This document shows, one piece after another, positions 44,184-53,265 of a DNA stretch of 64,000 nt. The notes beneath the pieces are model-generated. The model was not told the origin of the DNA, made no database searches, and saw only the letters and a list, made by a program, of their open reading frames with translations. The position numbers and the translations under genes were made by a program. This DNA is from a virus. The first letter of the stretch is position 1. Every line of letters begins with the position of its first letter. The stretch lies in IMG/VR virus record IMGVR_UViG_3300034072_000369, positions 1-64,000 of that record; one strand, written 5' to 3'.

Positions 44184-45004
44184 TGACAATTGCTATAATA
44201 GACGGAGATGTACTATGCTATGCAGCATGTAAACCAAGATGGCAAAAGAAAGCTAATCTTGAAGATGGCTTCTCAGTAATTAGCCTAGACGATGAAGGTA
44301 AGAGAATACCTCTAGAATTTACTAAAGAAGAAGACAGATACTATCTTGAAGAGTCCTGGGATAACTTTAAGAAAGATCTTCAAAGTCTATTAGATACAAT
44401 CTATTGCACAGATTACATAATGGCTGTTGCAAATTTTAATAGTTCTAACTTTCGTCGCCAACTATATCCTGAATATAAATTAAATAGACATGCAGATCCA
44501 AATAAGCAAAATATATTTGTACCTGTACTAAGACGACTTGCTGTTGCAGAAGACTTAGCAATTCCTGCTGATGGCAGAGAAGCTGACGATTTAATTCGTA
44601 TCTGGGCTGAACAAGCTAGAGCTGCTAATATTGACTATATCATATGTTCTATCGATAAAGATCTAAAGTGTATTCCAGGACGACATTGGTTAATGCATAA
44701 GAAACAACTTATTGAAATATCTGAAGAAGATGCCTTACGACACTATTACCAACAATTGTTGAAAGGTGATCCTACAGATAATATACCTGGAGTGCCACGA
44801 GTTGGCGAGGTTAAAGCTGCTAAGATCTTGGAACCTTTTTCATTAGAGTCAGAATTTCAAGAAGCTGTTGTATCTGAATACATAGCTGCATATGGCGATG
44901 AATGGAAAGAATATTTATTGTCTAATGGTAAAATGATACATTTGCAAAAGCATGATAATGATTATTTTACCCTTGAAACATGGCCTATTGTAAAAGAGTT
45001 ATAA
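44183..45004 (+). CDS. 5'-3' exonuclease / flap endonuclease
   Basis: 273 aa from ATG 44183, overlapping the previous stop (the TTG at 44147 is not supported). Motifs IDGDVLCYAA at the N-terminus, PADGREADDLI, ICSIDKDL and a helix-hairpin-helix DPTDNIPGVPRVGEVKAAKIL are those of the FEN/T5 exonuclease superfamily. It would remove primers and degrade host DNA, like T7 gp6. Confidence 0.88.
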   Translation: MTIAIIDGDVLCYAACKPRWQKKANLEDGFSVISLDDEGKRIPLEFTKEEDRYYLEESWDNFKKDLQSLLDTIYCTDYIMAVANFNSSNFRRQLYPEYKLNRHADPNKQNIFVPVLRRLAVAEDLAIPADGREADDLIRIWAEQARAANIDYIICSIDKDLKCIPGRHWLMHKKQLIEISEEDALRHYYQQLLKGDPTDNIPGVPRVGEVKAAKILEPFSLESEFQEAVVSEYIAAYGDEWKEYLLSNGKMIHLQKHDNDYFTLETWPIVKEL

Positions 45005-45033
45005 AGGAGATAACTTTGTAATATAGGATAAAA

Positions 45034-45519
45034 ATGAGATTTGAAGGAACGCTACCAAAGTCAAATGTTATTACATTTAGAAAGAGATTTGACAACGGTC
45101 ATTGGCTTTTTGAAGAGCAAATGGGTAAGGGCGTAGGTTTTATTTACGTTATCAGAGACAATGTTTTAAATAGATATTATCTTGGAAAGAAACTCTTCTA
45201 TGGTACAGGTGCATTAAATAAGGGTAAAGAATCTAATTGGAAGAAATATTCATCTTCTTCTAAGGTTCTCGCTGAAATGTTTAAACAAAGACCTAAAGAA
45301 GAGTTTGATTTTATTTGTCTAGAGCAATATATGACAAAAGGAACTCTATCATACGCAGAAAGTTGGTCTCTGTGTTTGGTAGAGGCTCCTACTACAACTA
45401 ACTGGTATAACACACTTATTGAAAAAGTTTCTTGGAAAGTTAAAGAACCTATCTCACAAAGACATAAAAAGAGATTGAAACTAATCTGTGATAATTATAG
45501 TTTTAAAGAGGAAATATAA
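45034..45519 (+). CDS. GIY-YIG-like endonuclease
   Basis: 161 aa. GFIYVI (35-40) and RYYLGKK (47-53) fit the GIY-YIG pattern with F for G and L for I; ESNWKKYSSSSKVLAEMF and AESWSLCLVE follow as in Seg-type phage nucleases. It may be a free-standing homing nuclease or a resolvase-like enzyme filling the place of T7 endonuclease I, which is absent. Confidence 0.6.
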   Translation: MRFEGTLPKSNVITFRKRFDNGHWLFEEQMGKGVGFIYVIRDNVLNRYYLGKKLFYGTGALNKGKESNWKKYSSSSKVLAEMFKQRPKEEFDFICLEQYMTKGTLSYAESWSLCLVEAPTTTNWYNTLIEKVSWKVKEPISQRHKKRLKLICDNYSFKEEI

Positions 45520-45710
45520 TGCAATTTATCGTTAGCACTCTGGCTATATTAATTTTGATCATAGCCGGAATAGGCTGTTATCATGCTGTTGAGAATTATC
45601 CTGAAATGAATTCTTCTGATTATACATTAGTACTATTTACTCTAGTAATGATTACATCAATAATCAAACACTTTATGGACTTCAATGGGAAAAATAATTC
45701 GAAAGAATAA
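45519..45710 (+). CDS. Small two-span membrane protein, 63 aa
   Basis: ATG 45519 right after the previous stop. Two hydrophobic stretches (residues 2-24 and 36-52). It overlaps the primase-helicase gene by 26 bases. Function unknown. Confidence 0.6.
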   Translation: MQFIVSTLAILILIIAGIGCYHAVENYPEMNSSDYTLVLFTLVMITSIIKHFMDFNGKNNSKE

Positions 45711-47319
45711 GCCCTGTTTAAATACAGAATGTGGCTCAAGCGATGCAAGACAGATATATGAGGATGGAACATCATTTTGTTTCTCTTGCCAATCTTTCTT
45801 TCCTAAAATAGCATCAGAGGAGTTCGAAATAGAAACACCTAAATATTCTTCAGAAAGTAAAAAACTTACAATAGATGAAATTAAAGAACTACCTACTAGA
45901 GGATTTAGAGAACGTAATATTACGAAAACAGTAGCAGAATTTTTCGATGTAAAAGTCTCATACGGAGAAAATGGCGAAGTAGATGCACACTATTATCCAT
46001 ATGATGACAATAAAGCCTACAAAGTAAGAAGACTGCCTAAGACATTTTATTGGGTTCATAAATCAGAAGGATTATTTGGTAAGTCCAAATTTAATTCATC
46101 AGGTAAGAGATTAATAATCACTGAAGGTGAGATTGATGCACTAAGTGTTGCACAAGCTTCTTATGAGAAGTATAAGAAGATTTATCCTGTAGTCGCACTA
46201 TCATCTGCATCTATGACTAAATCTCTATTGGAGAATCGAGAGTGGATCAGATCTTTCAATGAAGTTGTTCTATGTTTAGATAATGATGAAGCAGGTCTCA
46301 AGGCAACAAATGAGGCAATTAAACTAATTGGCATTGACAAAGTAAAAGTTGCTAAATTGCCATTTAAAGATCCAAATGAAGTGTTATGTAAGACTGGCGG
46401 ACAAGCTTTACTTCAAATTATCTTTGATGCAGCCCCATATATTCCTAGTGGTATTGTAAACAAGGAACAGCTATGGGAAGCACTTCAGAATTATAATAAT
46501 GCATTGTCAGTTCCATATCCACCATGTTTAGAAGGTGTTAATACTAAACTTAAAGGTATGAGAGAAGGTGAAATAACATTATTTATATCTGGCACAGGTA
46601 GTGGCAAAAGTACTGTATTACGAGAGATTATGTTACATATTCTTAGTAGTACACCAGATAAAATAGGAATCATAAGTCTAGAAGAATCACCTGCTGAAAC
46701 TGCAAGAAAATTAGCTGGTATGATATTAAACAAGAATCCTGCAAAAGAAGAAATACCTTTAGATGAATTAAAAGTAGGCTTTGATCAAGTGTTTGGAGAC
46801 GACCGTGTTGTACTATTAGATCACCAAGGTTCTATCAATGATAGTAGTATTGTCGATCAACTTGAATATATGTGTCTAACTGGTTGTAAATATCTATTCA
46901 TTGATCATATAACAATTTTAGTATCTGAAGGTGTTGAAAATTTAACTGGAAATGAAGCTCAAGATAAGGTGATGAATGATCTATTAAGACTAGTTAAAAG
47001 ACATCCTGTATGGTTAGGCTTAGTTTCTCATCTTCGTAAAGCGCCTAATAATAAAGGTTCTTTTGAAGAAGGCAGACTACCATCTATTGATGATATTAGA
47101 GGATCTGGTTCAATTAAACAAATATCATTTGATATTATATCTTTTGCAAGAAATCTTACAGCAGATAATGAAAGAGAAAGAAATACGATCAAGATGCGTA
47201 TTCTAAAGTCGCGTTACACAGGCTTAACTGGTAGCGTAAAAGGGGCTCACTATATTTATGATACTGGACGTCTTGTATCCTCTGAATTAGATATAGTTGA
47301 AGATTTCATCTCACAATAA
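45685..47319 (+). CDS. DNA primase-helicase (T7 gp4 type)
   Basis: 544 aa. Zinc ribbon with Cys11, Cys16, Cys32 and Cys35; TOPRIM primase core TEGEIDALS (Glu147) and LCLDNDEAG; RecA-type helicase with Walker A GTGSGKST (303-310) and a Walker B-like LFIDHI. It unwinds DNA as a hexamer and makes primers. It lies between the exonuclease and the reductase in a T7-style replication block. Confidence 0.93.
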   Translation: MGKIIRKNKPCLNTECGSSDARQIYEDGTSFCFSCQSFFPKIASEEFEIETPKYSSESKKLTIDEIKELPTRGFRERNITKTVAEFFDVKVSYGENGEVDAHYYPYDDNKAYKVRRLPKTFYWVHKSEGLFGKSKFNSSGKRLIITEGEIDALSVAQASYEKYKKIYPVVALSSASMTKSLLENREWIRSFNEVVLCLDNDEAGLKATNEAIKLIGIDKVKVAKLPFKDPNEVLCKTGGQALLQIIFDAAPYIPSGIVNKEQLWEALQNYNNALSVPYPPCLEGVNTKLKGMREGEITLFISGTGSGKSTVLREIMLHILSSTPDKIGIISLEESPAETARKLAGMILNKNPAKEEIPLDELKVGFDQVFGDDRVVLLDHQGSINDSSIVDQLEYMCLTGCKYLFIDHITILVSEGVENLTGNEAQDKVMNDLLRLVKRHPVWLGLVSHLRKAPNNKGSFEEGRLPSIDDIRGSGSIKQISFDIISFARNLTADNERERNTIKMRILKSRYTGLTGSVKGAHYIYDTGRLVSSELDIVEDFISQ

Positions 47320-47328
47320 GGAATTTTA

Positions 47329-48375
47329 ATGACAGATCTAACAACACCATGGGCTAATTTAAAAATTGAAACTCCATGGTCAACTGTAGGATACCTTACC
47401 TACAAGCGAACTTATGCCCGACCACTAGAAGGTCAAGGAAGAACTGAAGAGTTCGAAGAAACAATTGAGCGTATTTTAAACGCCTGTGCAACTCAACTTA
47501 ATGTAGGTTTTACTGCAGAAGAGGAATCTAGATTAAGAGAATATTTTCTTAAATTAAAATGTTCTGTTGCAGGAAGATTCTTATGGCAATTAGGTACTGA
47601 TACTGTAAATCGTATTGGCTTAGCTTCGTTGCAAAACTGTGCATTTACTGTAGTTGATCAGCCTATTAGACCATTTTGTTGGGCTATGGATATGTTAGCC
47701 TTAGGCTCAGGTGTAGGCTATAATATTCAAAATAAATATATTAATAAACTTCCTGCTATCAAAGAATGGTTTAAAGCTCCAACTAGAGTTGACAATGGTG
47801 GAGCAGATTTTATCATTCCAGATTCAAGGGAAGGTTGGGTTCGATTCCTAGGTAAAACGCTTAAGGCTGCATTTCTTTCAGAAACTCCCGAGAAGGGAAC
47901 CTTCACATATTCAACACAGGTTATTCGAGGAAAAGGCACGCCAATTAAAGGATTCGGAGGCGTAGCTAGTGGTCCTGAAGATCTATGTTGGGGTATTGGT
48001 AAGATTTCAGAAATTCTTGAAAAGAGATGTGGTAAGAAAATCCGATCTATTGATGCACTAGATATTATGAATATTATTGGCCATATTATTGTGGCGGGTA
48101 ATGTTCGTAGGTCTGCACAGATTGCAATTGGAGATCCGGATGATGTTGAATATTTGCTTGCAAAGAGATGGGATATGGGCAATATTCCGTCTTGGAGAGC
48201 AATGAGCAACAATAGCGTTGCTGTCTCTGATATTAAAGACTTACATGAGTACTTCTGGGATGGCTATGAAGGTAAAGGAGAGCCTTATGGTTTGATTAAT
48301 CTAGAGCTTTCTAGAAAAATTGGCAGACTAGGCGAAACTCAATACCCTGATCCAGAAATTCAGGGCTATAATCCT
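47329..48375 (+). CDS. nrdJ: Ribonucleotide reductase, class II (NrdJ-like), exon 1
   Basis: 349 residues before the intron. SLQNCAF carries the first redox Cys, and the sequence ALGSGVGYNIQ and SAQIAIGDPDD match monomeric adenosylcobalamin-dependent reductases (Lactobacillus leichmannii type). It runs straight to GYNP, where the normal sequence continues with C.E; a stop follows in unspliced RNA. It reduces ribonucleotides to deoxyribonucleotides for phage DNA synthesis and does not need oxygen or a second subunit. Confidence 0.9.
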
Positions 48376-49196
48376 TAATTGCATAGGGACTTAAAGGAGT
48401 AATTCTTTAAGCAAACTTACTTAAAAACGGTGAAACTCTTTATTTAAAGACAATACCGTGCCAATCCGATATGGAGGGTGTAACGACTATGAGAAAAGAT
48501 CTGATTAAAAGACTCTATTCTTACTCAATGTTTGATGGACATTTAGCATTTTTTGGTGGTTCAGTGAATGCTGCACTTGTCATTAATATGTTAGAAGAAA
48601 ATCAAGACTATATTGAGAATGTAATTAAGTCTGTGGAAGAAATCCCGCTATCTTATAAAGTATCAAAACCTGAAATTTATAGAAAAGATGGTTTTGAAAG
48701 AAAACAGCAACTCAGATTACAAACAAGCAATCATCCAGTTTTTACAAAAATTCATGAAAGAATTTATGTGAATTCTCACAAGACATTCGATCCACATATG
48801 GCTACAATGTTTGATGAAGAAATGCTGGCAATTGCTTTTATGGCTGATGGAAGTTGCTATTTAGATAAGAGATGGGAAAATGCAAAACCTAATTTTAGAT
48901 TGCATTTAAATAACTGGACATACGGAGACTTAATGCTGTTCAAAGAGTGTTGTAAAACATCTTTTGGATTAGAAGTTAACACCCGTAAAAAAGGTAATAG
49001 ATATGATCTTGCTATTCCAACAAGCTATTCTGAATTTTTTGTTGAAATTGTAAGTTCATATATTCTTCCATCTTTTCAGTACAAACTCGGACGGTAAGCT
49101 CCACTTTAATGTGGATGATGATATAGTCTGAACTGTATAGTGATATACAGAGAATAGCAGAAATGTTTATTCCTCAATAAAATGAGTAACAAAATG
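48376..49196 (+). ncRNA. Group I intron in the reductase gene
   Basis: Exon 1 ends UCCU (48372-48375), which pairs with GGGA (48386-48389) with a U-G pair at the splice point, as P1 of group I introns requires; the intron ends in G 49196. ACGGT / ACCGT near 48428 and 48456 fits a core helix, and GATATAGTCTGAAC after the ORF is the typical P7 region. Removal joins GYNP to CAEQSLAP in frame. Length 821 bases. A homing endonuclease is encoded inside. Confidence 0.88.
48489..49097 (+). CDS. LAGLIDADG-type homing endonuclease (intron-encoded)
   Basis: 202 aa from ATG 48489, which has GGAGGGTG upstream (ATG 48471 lies inside that site). Two degenerate LAGLIDADG motifs: YSMFDGHLAF near the N-terminus and LAIAFMADGSC in the middle. 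It would cut intronless reductase alleles and so spread the intron. It is entirely within the intron and uses the same strand. Confidence 0.75.
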   Translation: MRKDLIKRLYSYSMFDGHLAFFGGSVNAALVINMLEENQDYIENVIKSVEEIPLSYKVSKPEIYRKDGFERKQQLRLQTSNHPVFTKIHERIYVNSHKTFDPHMATMFDEEMLAIAFMADGSCYLDKRWENAKPNFRLHLNNWTYGDLMLFKECCKTSFGLEVNTRKKGNRYDLAIPTSYSEFFVEIVSSYILPSFQYKLGR

Positions 49197-50081
49197 TGTG
49201 CTGAACAAAGCCTAGCCCCGTACGAGACATGTTGTCTAGCTGAAGTGTTTTTACCTAATGTAGAATCTAAAGAAGAGTTTCTAGATATATTAGAGCTACT
49301 TTATCGTATTAATAAACATTCTTTAACATTGCCTTCTCATCATCCAGAAACAGAGAAAATTGTTCACAAGAACATGCGAATGGGTATTGGTCTTACCGGT
49401 ATATTACAAGCTAGCGCCGAACAAAATTCTTGGATGTCTGAAGGTTACGAATATCTCAGAGAGTTTGATGAAAGATATTCTGAAATAAACGACTTTAATG
49501 TATCTATTAAACTAACTACAGTAAAACCTTCGGGAACTCTATCACTATTGCCTGGCGTAACACCTGGAATTCATCCTGCATATGCTAGATTTATGTATAG
49601 GCGAATCCGTATTGCGGCTAGTCATCCGTTAGTAGAAACCTGTCGTAACAATGGTTATCCAATAGAGTATGTGAAGAACTTTGACGGATCTGAAGATTAT
49701 AATACAGTTGTAGTAACATTTCCATTCTCTTATCCAAAAGGAACTAGACTTGCAAAAGATATGACGGCATTAGATCAACTTAATGAAATTAAACGACTTC
49801 AAAGAGATTGGTCGGATAATAGTGTATCCTGTACAATTTACTATCGTAAGGAAGAAATTCCTATAATCAGAAAATATTTAGAAGATAATTATACAGATAA
49901 TCATAAGAGTTTATCATTTTTACTTCATTCTGATCATGGTTTTCTTCAAGCGCCATATGAGGAAATTTCTGAAGATGAATATAAACGACTTGTTTCAAAA
50001 ACTAAAGTCATCAACTCAATCACAACAGCAGACTTCGACAGCAACGATGAATGTGTCTCAGGGGCGTGTCCAATCAAATAA
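49197..50081 (+). CDS. nrdJ: Ribonucleotide reductase, class II (NrdJ-like), exon 2
   Basis: 294 residues after splicing. The first codon is the Cys of the N-P-C-x-E motif, which bears the thiyl radical in this family. KPSGTLSLLPGVTPGIHPAYA is the P-S-G-T nucleotide-binding loop, and the C-terminus ends CVSGACPIK with the pair of Cys that regenerates the active site. Spliced protein length would be 643 aa. The ATG at 49182 is intronic. Confidence 0.9.
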   Translation, partial: CAEQSLAPYETCCLAEVFLPNVESKEEFLDILELLYRINKHSLTLPSHHPETEKIVHKNMRMGIGLTGILQASAEQNSWMSEGYEYLREFDERYSEINDFNVSIKLTTVKPSGTLSLLPGVTPGIHPAYARFMYRRIRIAASHPLVETCRNNGYPIEYVKNFDGSEDYNTVVVTFPFSYPKGTRLAKDMTALDQLNEIKRLQRDWSDNSVSCTIYYRKEEIPIIRKYLEDNYTDNHKSLSFLLHSDHGFLQAPYEEISEDEYKRLVSKTKVINSITTADFDSNDECVSGACPIK

Positions 50082-50301
50082 TATAAAGGCAGAACTTGTA
50101 TTAAAAAATGGGGTATTTGTAACTGTTTATCATCTGAAAATGAAACACGTATTGATAGCAGCAGATGAAAACCCTATAATGCATGGGATGAAATTAATCT
50201 GTTGTTTAACTAAGTTTGATGATAAGATTCCTGAAGTCTCAGAAGTTATGAATTTGAGTCCAGCGGACTATAATTATATTATGTTTCATATTCTTAAATG
50301 A
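50047..50301 (+). CDS. Hypothetical protein overlapping the reductase end, 84 aa
   Basis: The frame is open with an ATG at 50047 inside the reductase gene; the region after 50081 (ELVLKNGVFVTVYHLKMKHV ... MNLSPADYNYIMFHILK) reads like a protein. No ribosome site is obvious. No better ORF covers 50082-50300. Function unknown. Confidence 0.4.
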   Translation: MNVSQGRVQSNNIKAELVLKNGVFVTVYHLKMKHVLIAADENPIMHGMKLICCLTKFDDKIPEVSEVMNLSPADYNYIMFHILK

Positions 50302-50306
50302 AATTA

Positions 50307-50330
50307 GGGTAGCTAAAATGCTACCCTTAA
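50307..50330 (+). terminator. Hairpin, weak terminator
   Basis: GGGTAGC (50307-50313) pairs with GCTACCC (50320-50326) around TAAAAT. Only TT and then A-rich sequence follow, so it may be a processing or attenuation hairpin. Confidence 0.5.
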
Positions 50331-50344
50331 AAATTGGAGTTATT

Positions 50345-50602
50345 ATGAGCCTAGCAGATCATGAGTTTAAAATAGAGTTATCTAAGTTATTAAATAGATT
50401 TTCAATTGATAATGACCTTAATATACCTGATTTTATATTAGCAGAAAGTCTAGTAGAAACCTTAATCAATATGAAGAAAGTCCAACATAGTCTTGATAAT
50501 TATTTCAATAGCTTTGAACAAGATCTTGATGGTGATCATGCAAGTGCATTAGCATCAGCAGGCTTTGGAACAGATGAAGATTATGCCGGTTCGGATTTTT
50601 AA
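50345..50602 (+). CDS. Hypothetical protein, 85 aa
   Basis: ATG 50345 with GGAG upstream; the ATG at 50318 is inside the hairpin. Helical, acidic C-terminus (DEDYAGSDF). Function unknown. Confidence 0.6.
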   Translation: MSLADHEFKIELSKLLNRFSIDNDLNIPDFILAESLVETLINMKKVQHSLDNYFNSFEQDLDGDHASALASAGFGTDEDYAGSDF

Positions 50603-50621
50603 CTATCTTATAAGGAATACA

Positions 50622-50795
50622 ATGGAACAGCTCCCACCACTTTATAGAATAACATTTACAACTAATAGAAACGAACTACAAACAACTCAAAGACGAGGTT
50701 ATGAACTTACAATGTTAATTAATAAATTTCTTATTGAAAATATCGGGAAAATCGGCTGCATACTATCAATTGAAAGGATTGCTAGGGATGTTTAA
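50622..50795 (+). CDS. Hypothetical protein, 57 aa
   Basis: ATG 50622 after AAGGAA; the ATG at 50565 lies within the previous gene. Basic small protein that overlaps the ligase start by eight bases. Function unknown. Confidence 0.5.
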   Translation: MEQLPPLYRITFTTNRNELQTTQRRGYELTMLINKFLIENIGKIGCILSIERIARDV

Positions 50796-51699
50796 ACCAA
50801 TGTTAGCTCCAGGCGAAGATCCTATGTCTTATCCGGACTATTTTGAAAAGCTGAAGTATCCTTTATTTTGTTCGCCAAAGTATGATGGAATTAGATGTAT
50901 TACAAAGTATGGCAAAACACTTTCCAGATCAGGCAAGATACTACCATCGAAACAAGTTCAGAGGGACTATAGCAAATTAAATAATTTAGATGGTGAACTA
51001 ATTGAAGGCCTTTCAACAGATGTAGACGTATATAATCGAACTCAAAGTTATGTCATGTCAGAAAATAAATCTGGCAATATATCATATCATATATTCGATA
51101 TTGTATCAGATGAAGATCTTAATAAGCCTTTTTATGAAAGACTTCAAATTGCTTCTAAAAGAGTTCTAGAGTTAGGTAGAGCTGATGTAAAGCTGATACC
51201 GCATCTCTATGTAGAAAATTATGACGATCTTATGGCGTATGAAAAGTTGTGTCTAGACGATGGCTATGAAGGCATTATGATGCGGCATCCAGAAGGTCAT
51301 TATAAGCAGGGTAGAGGTACATTTAAAGAAGGTTTAATCTATAAGCTTAAGCGATTCAATGACGGAGAAGGCATATTAGTAGACATCCTTCCGATGATGG
51401 AAAACCATAATACATTAGAAAAAGATGAGCTAGGTTATGCTAAAAGATCTAGCAGCAAAGATGGTCTAGTAGCAAGTGATATTGCAGGCAAATTAGTAGT
51501 ACTGGTTGAATTCCAAGATGAAGATCTGTATCTTGATGTAGCTCCAGGTTCATTTACTCACGAAGATAGGAGAAAGTTACTAAAGAATAGAGAAGAATAT
51601 CTTGGTAAGATATTGAAGTTCAGGTTCTTTAAACATGGTGCGAAAGACAAACCTAGGTTCCCAAGAGCACTTGGATTTAGAAATAAAATAGATTTATAG
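50788..51699 (+). CDS. ATP-dependent DNA ligase
   Basis: 303 aa from ATG 50788 (AAAGGA upstream). Motif I KYDGIR with adenylated Lys31, motif III-like LDGELIEG, IFDIV, motif IV EGIMMR, motif V LIYKLKRF, then a C-terminal OB-like domain (GKLVVLVEFQDEDLYLDV). Size matches T7-type ligases. It seals nicks in replication. Confidence 0.88.
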   Translation: MFKPMLAPGEDPMSYPDYFEKLKYPLFCSPKYDGIRCITKYGKTLSRSGKILPSKQVQRDYSKLNNLDGELIEGLSTDVDVYNRTQSYVMSENKSGNISYHIFDIVSDEDLNKPFYERLQIASKRVLELGRADVKLIPHLYVENYDDLMAYEKLCLDDGYEGIMMRHPEGHYKQGRGTFKEGLIYKLKRFNDGEGILVDILPMMENHNTLEKDELGYAKRSSSKDGLVASDIAGKLVVLVEFQDEDLYLDVAPGSFTHEDRRKLLKNREEYLGKILKFRFFKHGAKDKPRFPRALGFRNKIDL

Positions 51700-51707
51700 G
51701 AGTTATT

Positions 51708-51881
51708 ATGATCAATATGATTGAAGAATTTCAAGTTTCTTTGCAAGATGCTGATTTAGATATGGAAGAGTTTATTGAAACTTATGAAACAGATATCTTT
51801 GAGTTATTTGAAACAGGTTCTGTTGAAGTAAAAGTAGGATCAGATACATACTTAATTGCAGTAGTTATTGAAAGGGTTTAA
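51708..51881 (+). CDS. Acidic small protein, 57 aa
   Basis: ATG 51708, nine bases after the ligase stop, with AGGAG upstream. About a quarter of residues are D or E; end is beta-rich (SVEVKVGSDTYLIAVVIE). Acidic small proteins of this kind sometimes mimic DNA, but nothing proves it here. Confidence 0.6.
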   Translation: MINMIEEFQVSLQDADLDMEEFIETYETDIFELFETGSVEVKVGSDTYLIAVVIERV

Positions 51882-51883
51882 CA

Positions 51884-52849
51884 ATGTCTGGTTTTAAGCG
51901 TACAACTATCCAGAGACTTTTGAATAATAAAATGGAAGCCTTAATTGAAAGTATAACAGATTCTAAAGTTAAAGAAGCTGTTGCAAAAGACTCAATAGTA
52001 TCAGGTGGTGCTATAGCATCTATGCTATTAGGTGAGCAAATCAATGATTATGATATTTATTTCAGAACATATGATACTACTTTATTAGTTACTAATTATT
52101 ATGTAGATCTATTCAATGCATTAAATGGAAAGCTTAAAACCGCAGTAAAAGATTGTAATCCTGAAGTGAAAGAATCTAGTATAGTCAATATAAAGGGAGA
52201 AACAGAGCAAAGAATAACTATTTATATTAAAAGTGCAGGAGTTGCGTCTGAATCTCAAGAAGAATATAATTATTTCGAAAGTCTTACAGAAGATGATACT
52301 GAAAAGTTTACAGAATCCTTACATCAGAAACCAATTGAAACTGCAGAGTTAATTGTAGAAGAAATTAAAGATAAAACTAATAAATATAAGCCAGTATTCT
52401 TGTCTGATAATGCTATAACATTAACAAATAAAGTACAATTAGTAATAAGATTTTATGGAGATCCTAAGGATATTCTACGAAATTATGACTTCGCGCATGC
52501 AATGAATTATTATGACTATGGTCATAAGGATTTAGTGCTACATCAAGACGCCTTAGAGTGTCTATTATCAAAAACGTTAATATATAAAGGCAGTCTTTAT
52601 CCAATAGCATCAATATTTAGAACTAGAAAGTTTATTCAAAGAGGTTGGAGAATTAGTGCAGGTCAAATGTTAAAGATGATCTGGCAACTGAATGATGTAA
52701 ATTTAAAGGATTCAGCAATTCTTCGTGAACAATTGTTAGGCGTCGATCAGGCATATATGGTACAACTTATTAGAGCTTTAGAAAATGAGAAAGGAAAAAT
52801 TGATGCAACTTATATTGCTAAACTAATCGATGAAATCTTTGAAACATAA
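51884..52849 (+). CDS. Nucleotidyltransferase-fold protein
   Basis: 321 aa. IVSGGAIASMLLGEQINDYDIYFRT near residues 38-62 fits the GG/S ... DxD pattern of the polymerase-beta-like nucleotidyltransferase fold, as in CCA-adding enzymes (GGAVRDLLLG...DIDI). A long insertion and a helical C-terminus follow. It could modify tRNA ends, RNA or DNA; the substrate cannot be told. The same genome encodes a tRNA. Confidence 0.6.
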   Translation: MSGFKRTTIQRLLNNKMEALIESITDSKVKEAVAKDSIVSGGAIASMLLGEQINDYDIYFRTYDTTLLVTNYYVDLFNALNGKLKTAVKDCNPEVKESSIVNIKGETEQRITIYIKSAGVASESQEEYNYFESLTEDDTEKFTESLHQKPIETAELIVEEIKDKTNKYKPVFLSDNAITLTNKVQLVIRFYGDPKDILRNYDFAHAMNYYDYGHKDLVLHQDALECLLSKTLIYKGSLYPIASIFRTRKFIQRGWRISAGQMLKMIWQLNDVNLKDSAILREQLLGVDQAYMVQLIRALENEKGKIDATYIAKLIDEIFET

Positions 52850-52850
52850 A

Positions 52851-53054
52851 ATGAAAATATTTCAACCTGGACAGATCTGGAGAGACAGAAGTGGCAATAG
52901 ATTGGGAATTCTATATGTTATAGATAATATAGATTTTCCAATCATTGCGATTTCAGATAAGAAAATTCTATATAGGTTTAAGAAAGAAGGCCATTATATT
53001 GATTCTAAAATTAGGCATGATAGGGACTTAATAGATGAAGTCACTGACAAATAA
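52851..53054 (+). CDS. Hypothetical protein, 67 aa
   Basis: ATG 52851, just past the previous stop. Beta-rich small protein starting FQPGQIWRDRSGNRLGILYV, an SH3-like pattern. It overlaps the next gene by 20 bases. Function unknown. Confidence 0.6.
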   Translation: MKIFQPGQIWRDRSGNRLGILYVIDNIDFPIIAISDKKILYRFKKEGHYIDSKIRHDRDLIDEVTDK

Positions 53055-53253
53055 GGCGTTTCTAGACAATCTAGTATCTGAAAGTGAATTTGGAATTATA
53101 GCAGAAGCATTTATTATAGAAGCAATTTCAGAATATTCTAAAACTATCGTTGAGAAAGGAGTACCTAATGAAGACAGAAACCTAATATCAGGAGTGCTAT
53201 GGTATAATGTAGCAAAAGAAATTGAAGATAAGCTTAAATTAAAGTTTAATTAG
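53035..53253 (+). CDS. Hypothetical protein, 72 aa
   Basis: ATG 53035 within the end of the previous gene. Helical protein (LVSESEFGIIAEAFIIEAI). Function unknown. Confidence 0.55.
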   Translation: MKSLTNKAFLDNLVSESEFGIIAEAFIIEAISEYSKTIVEKGVPNEDRNLISGVLWYNVAKEIEDKLKLKFN

Positions 53254-53265
53254 AAAGGTCTTTAG

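Noticed and set aside
47329-50081. Two separate reductase-like genes or a pseudogene
   Set aside because: The gap contains a well-formed group I intron and the exons rejoin in frame at a conserved motif, so the gene is probably functional after splicing.
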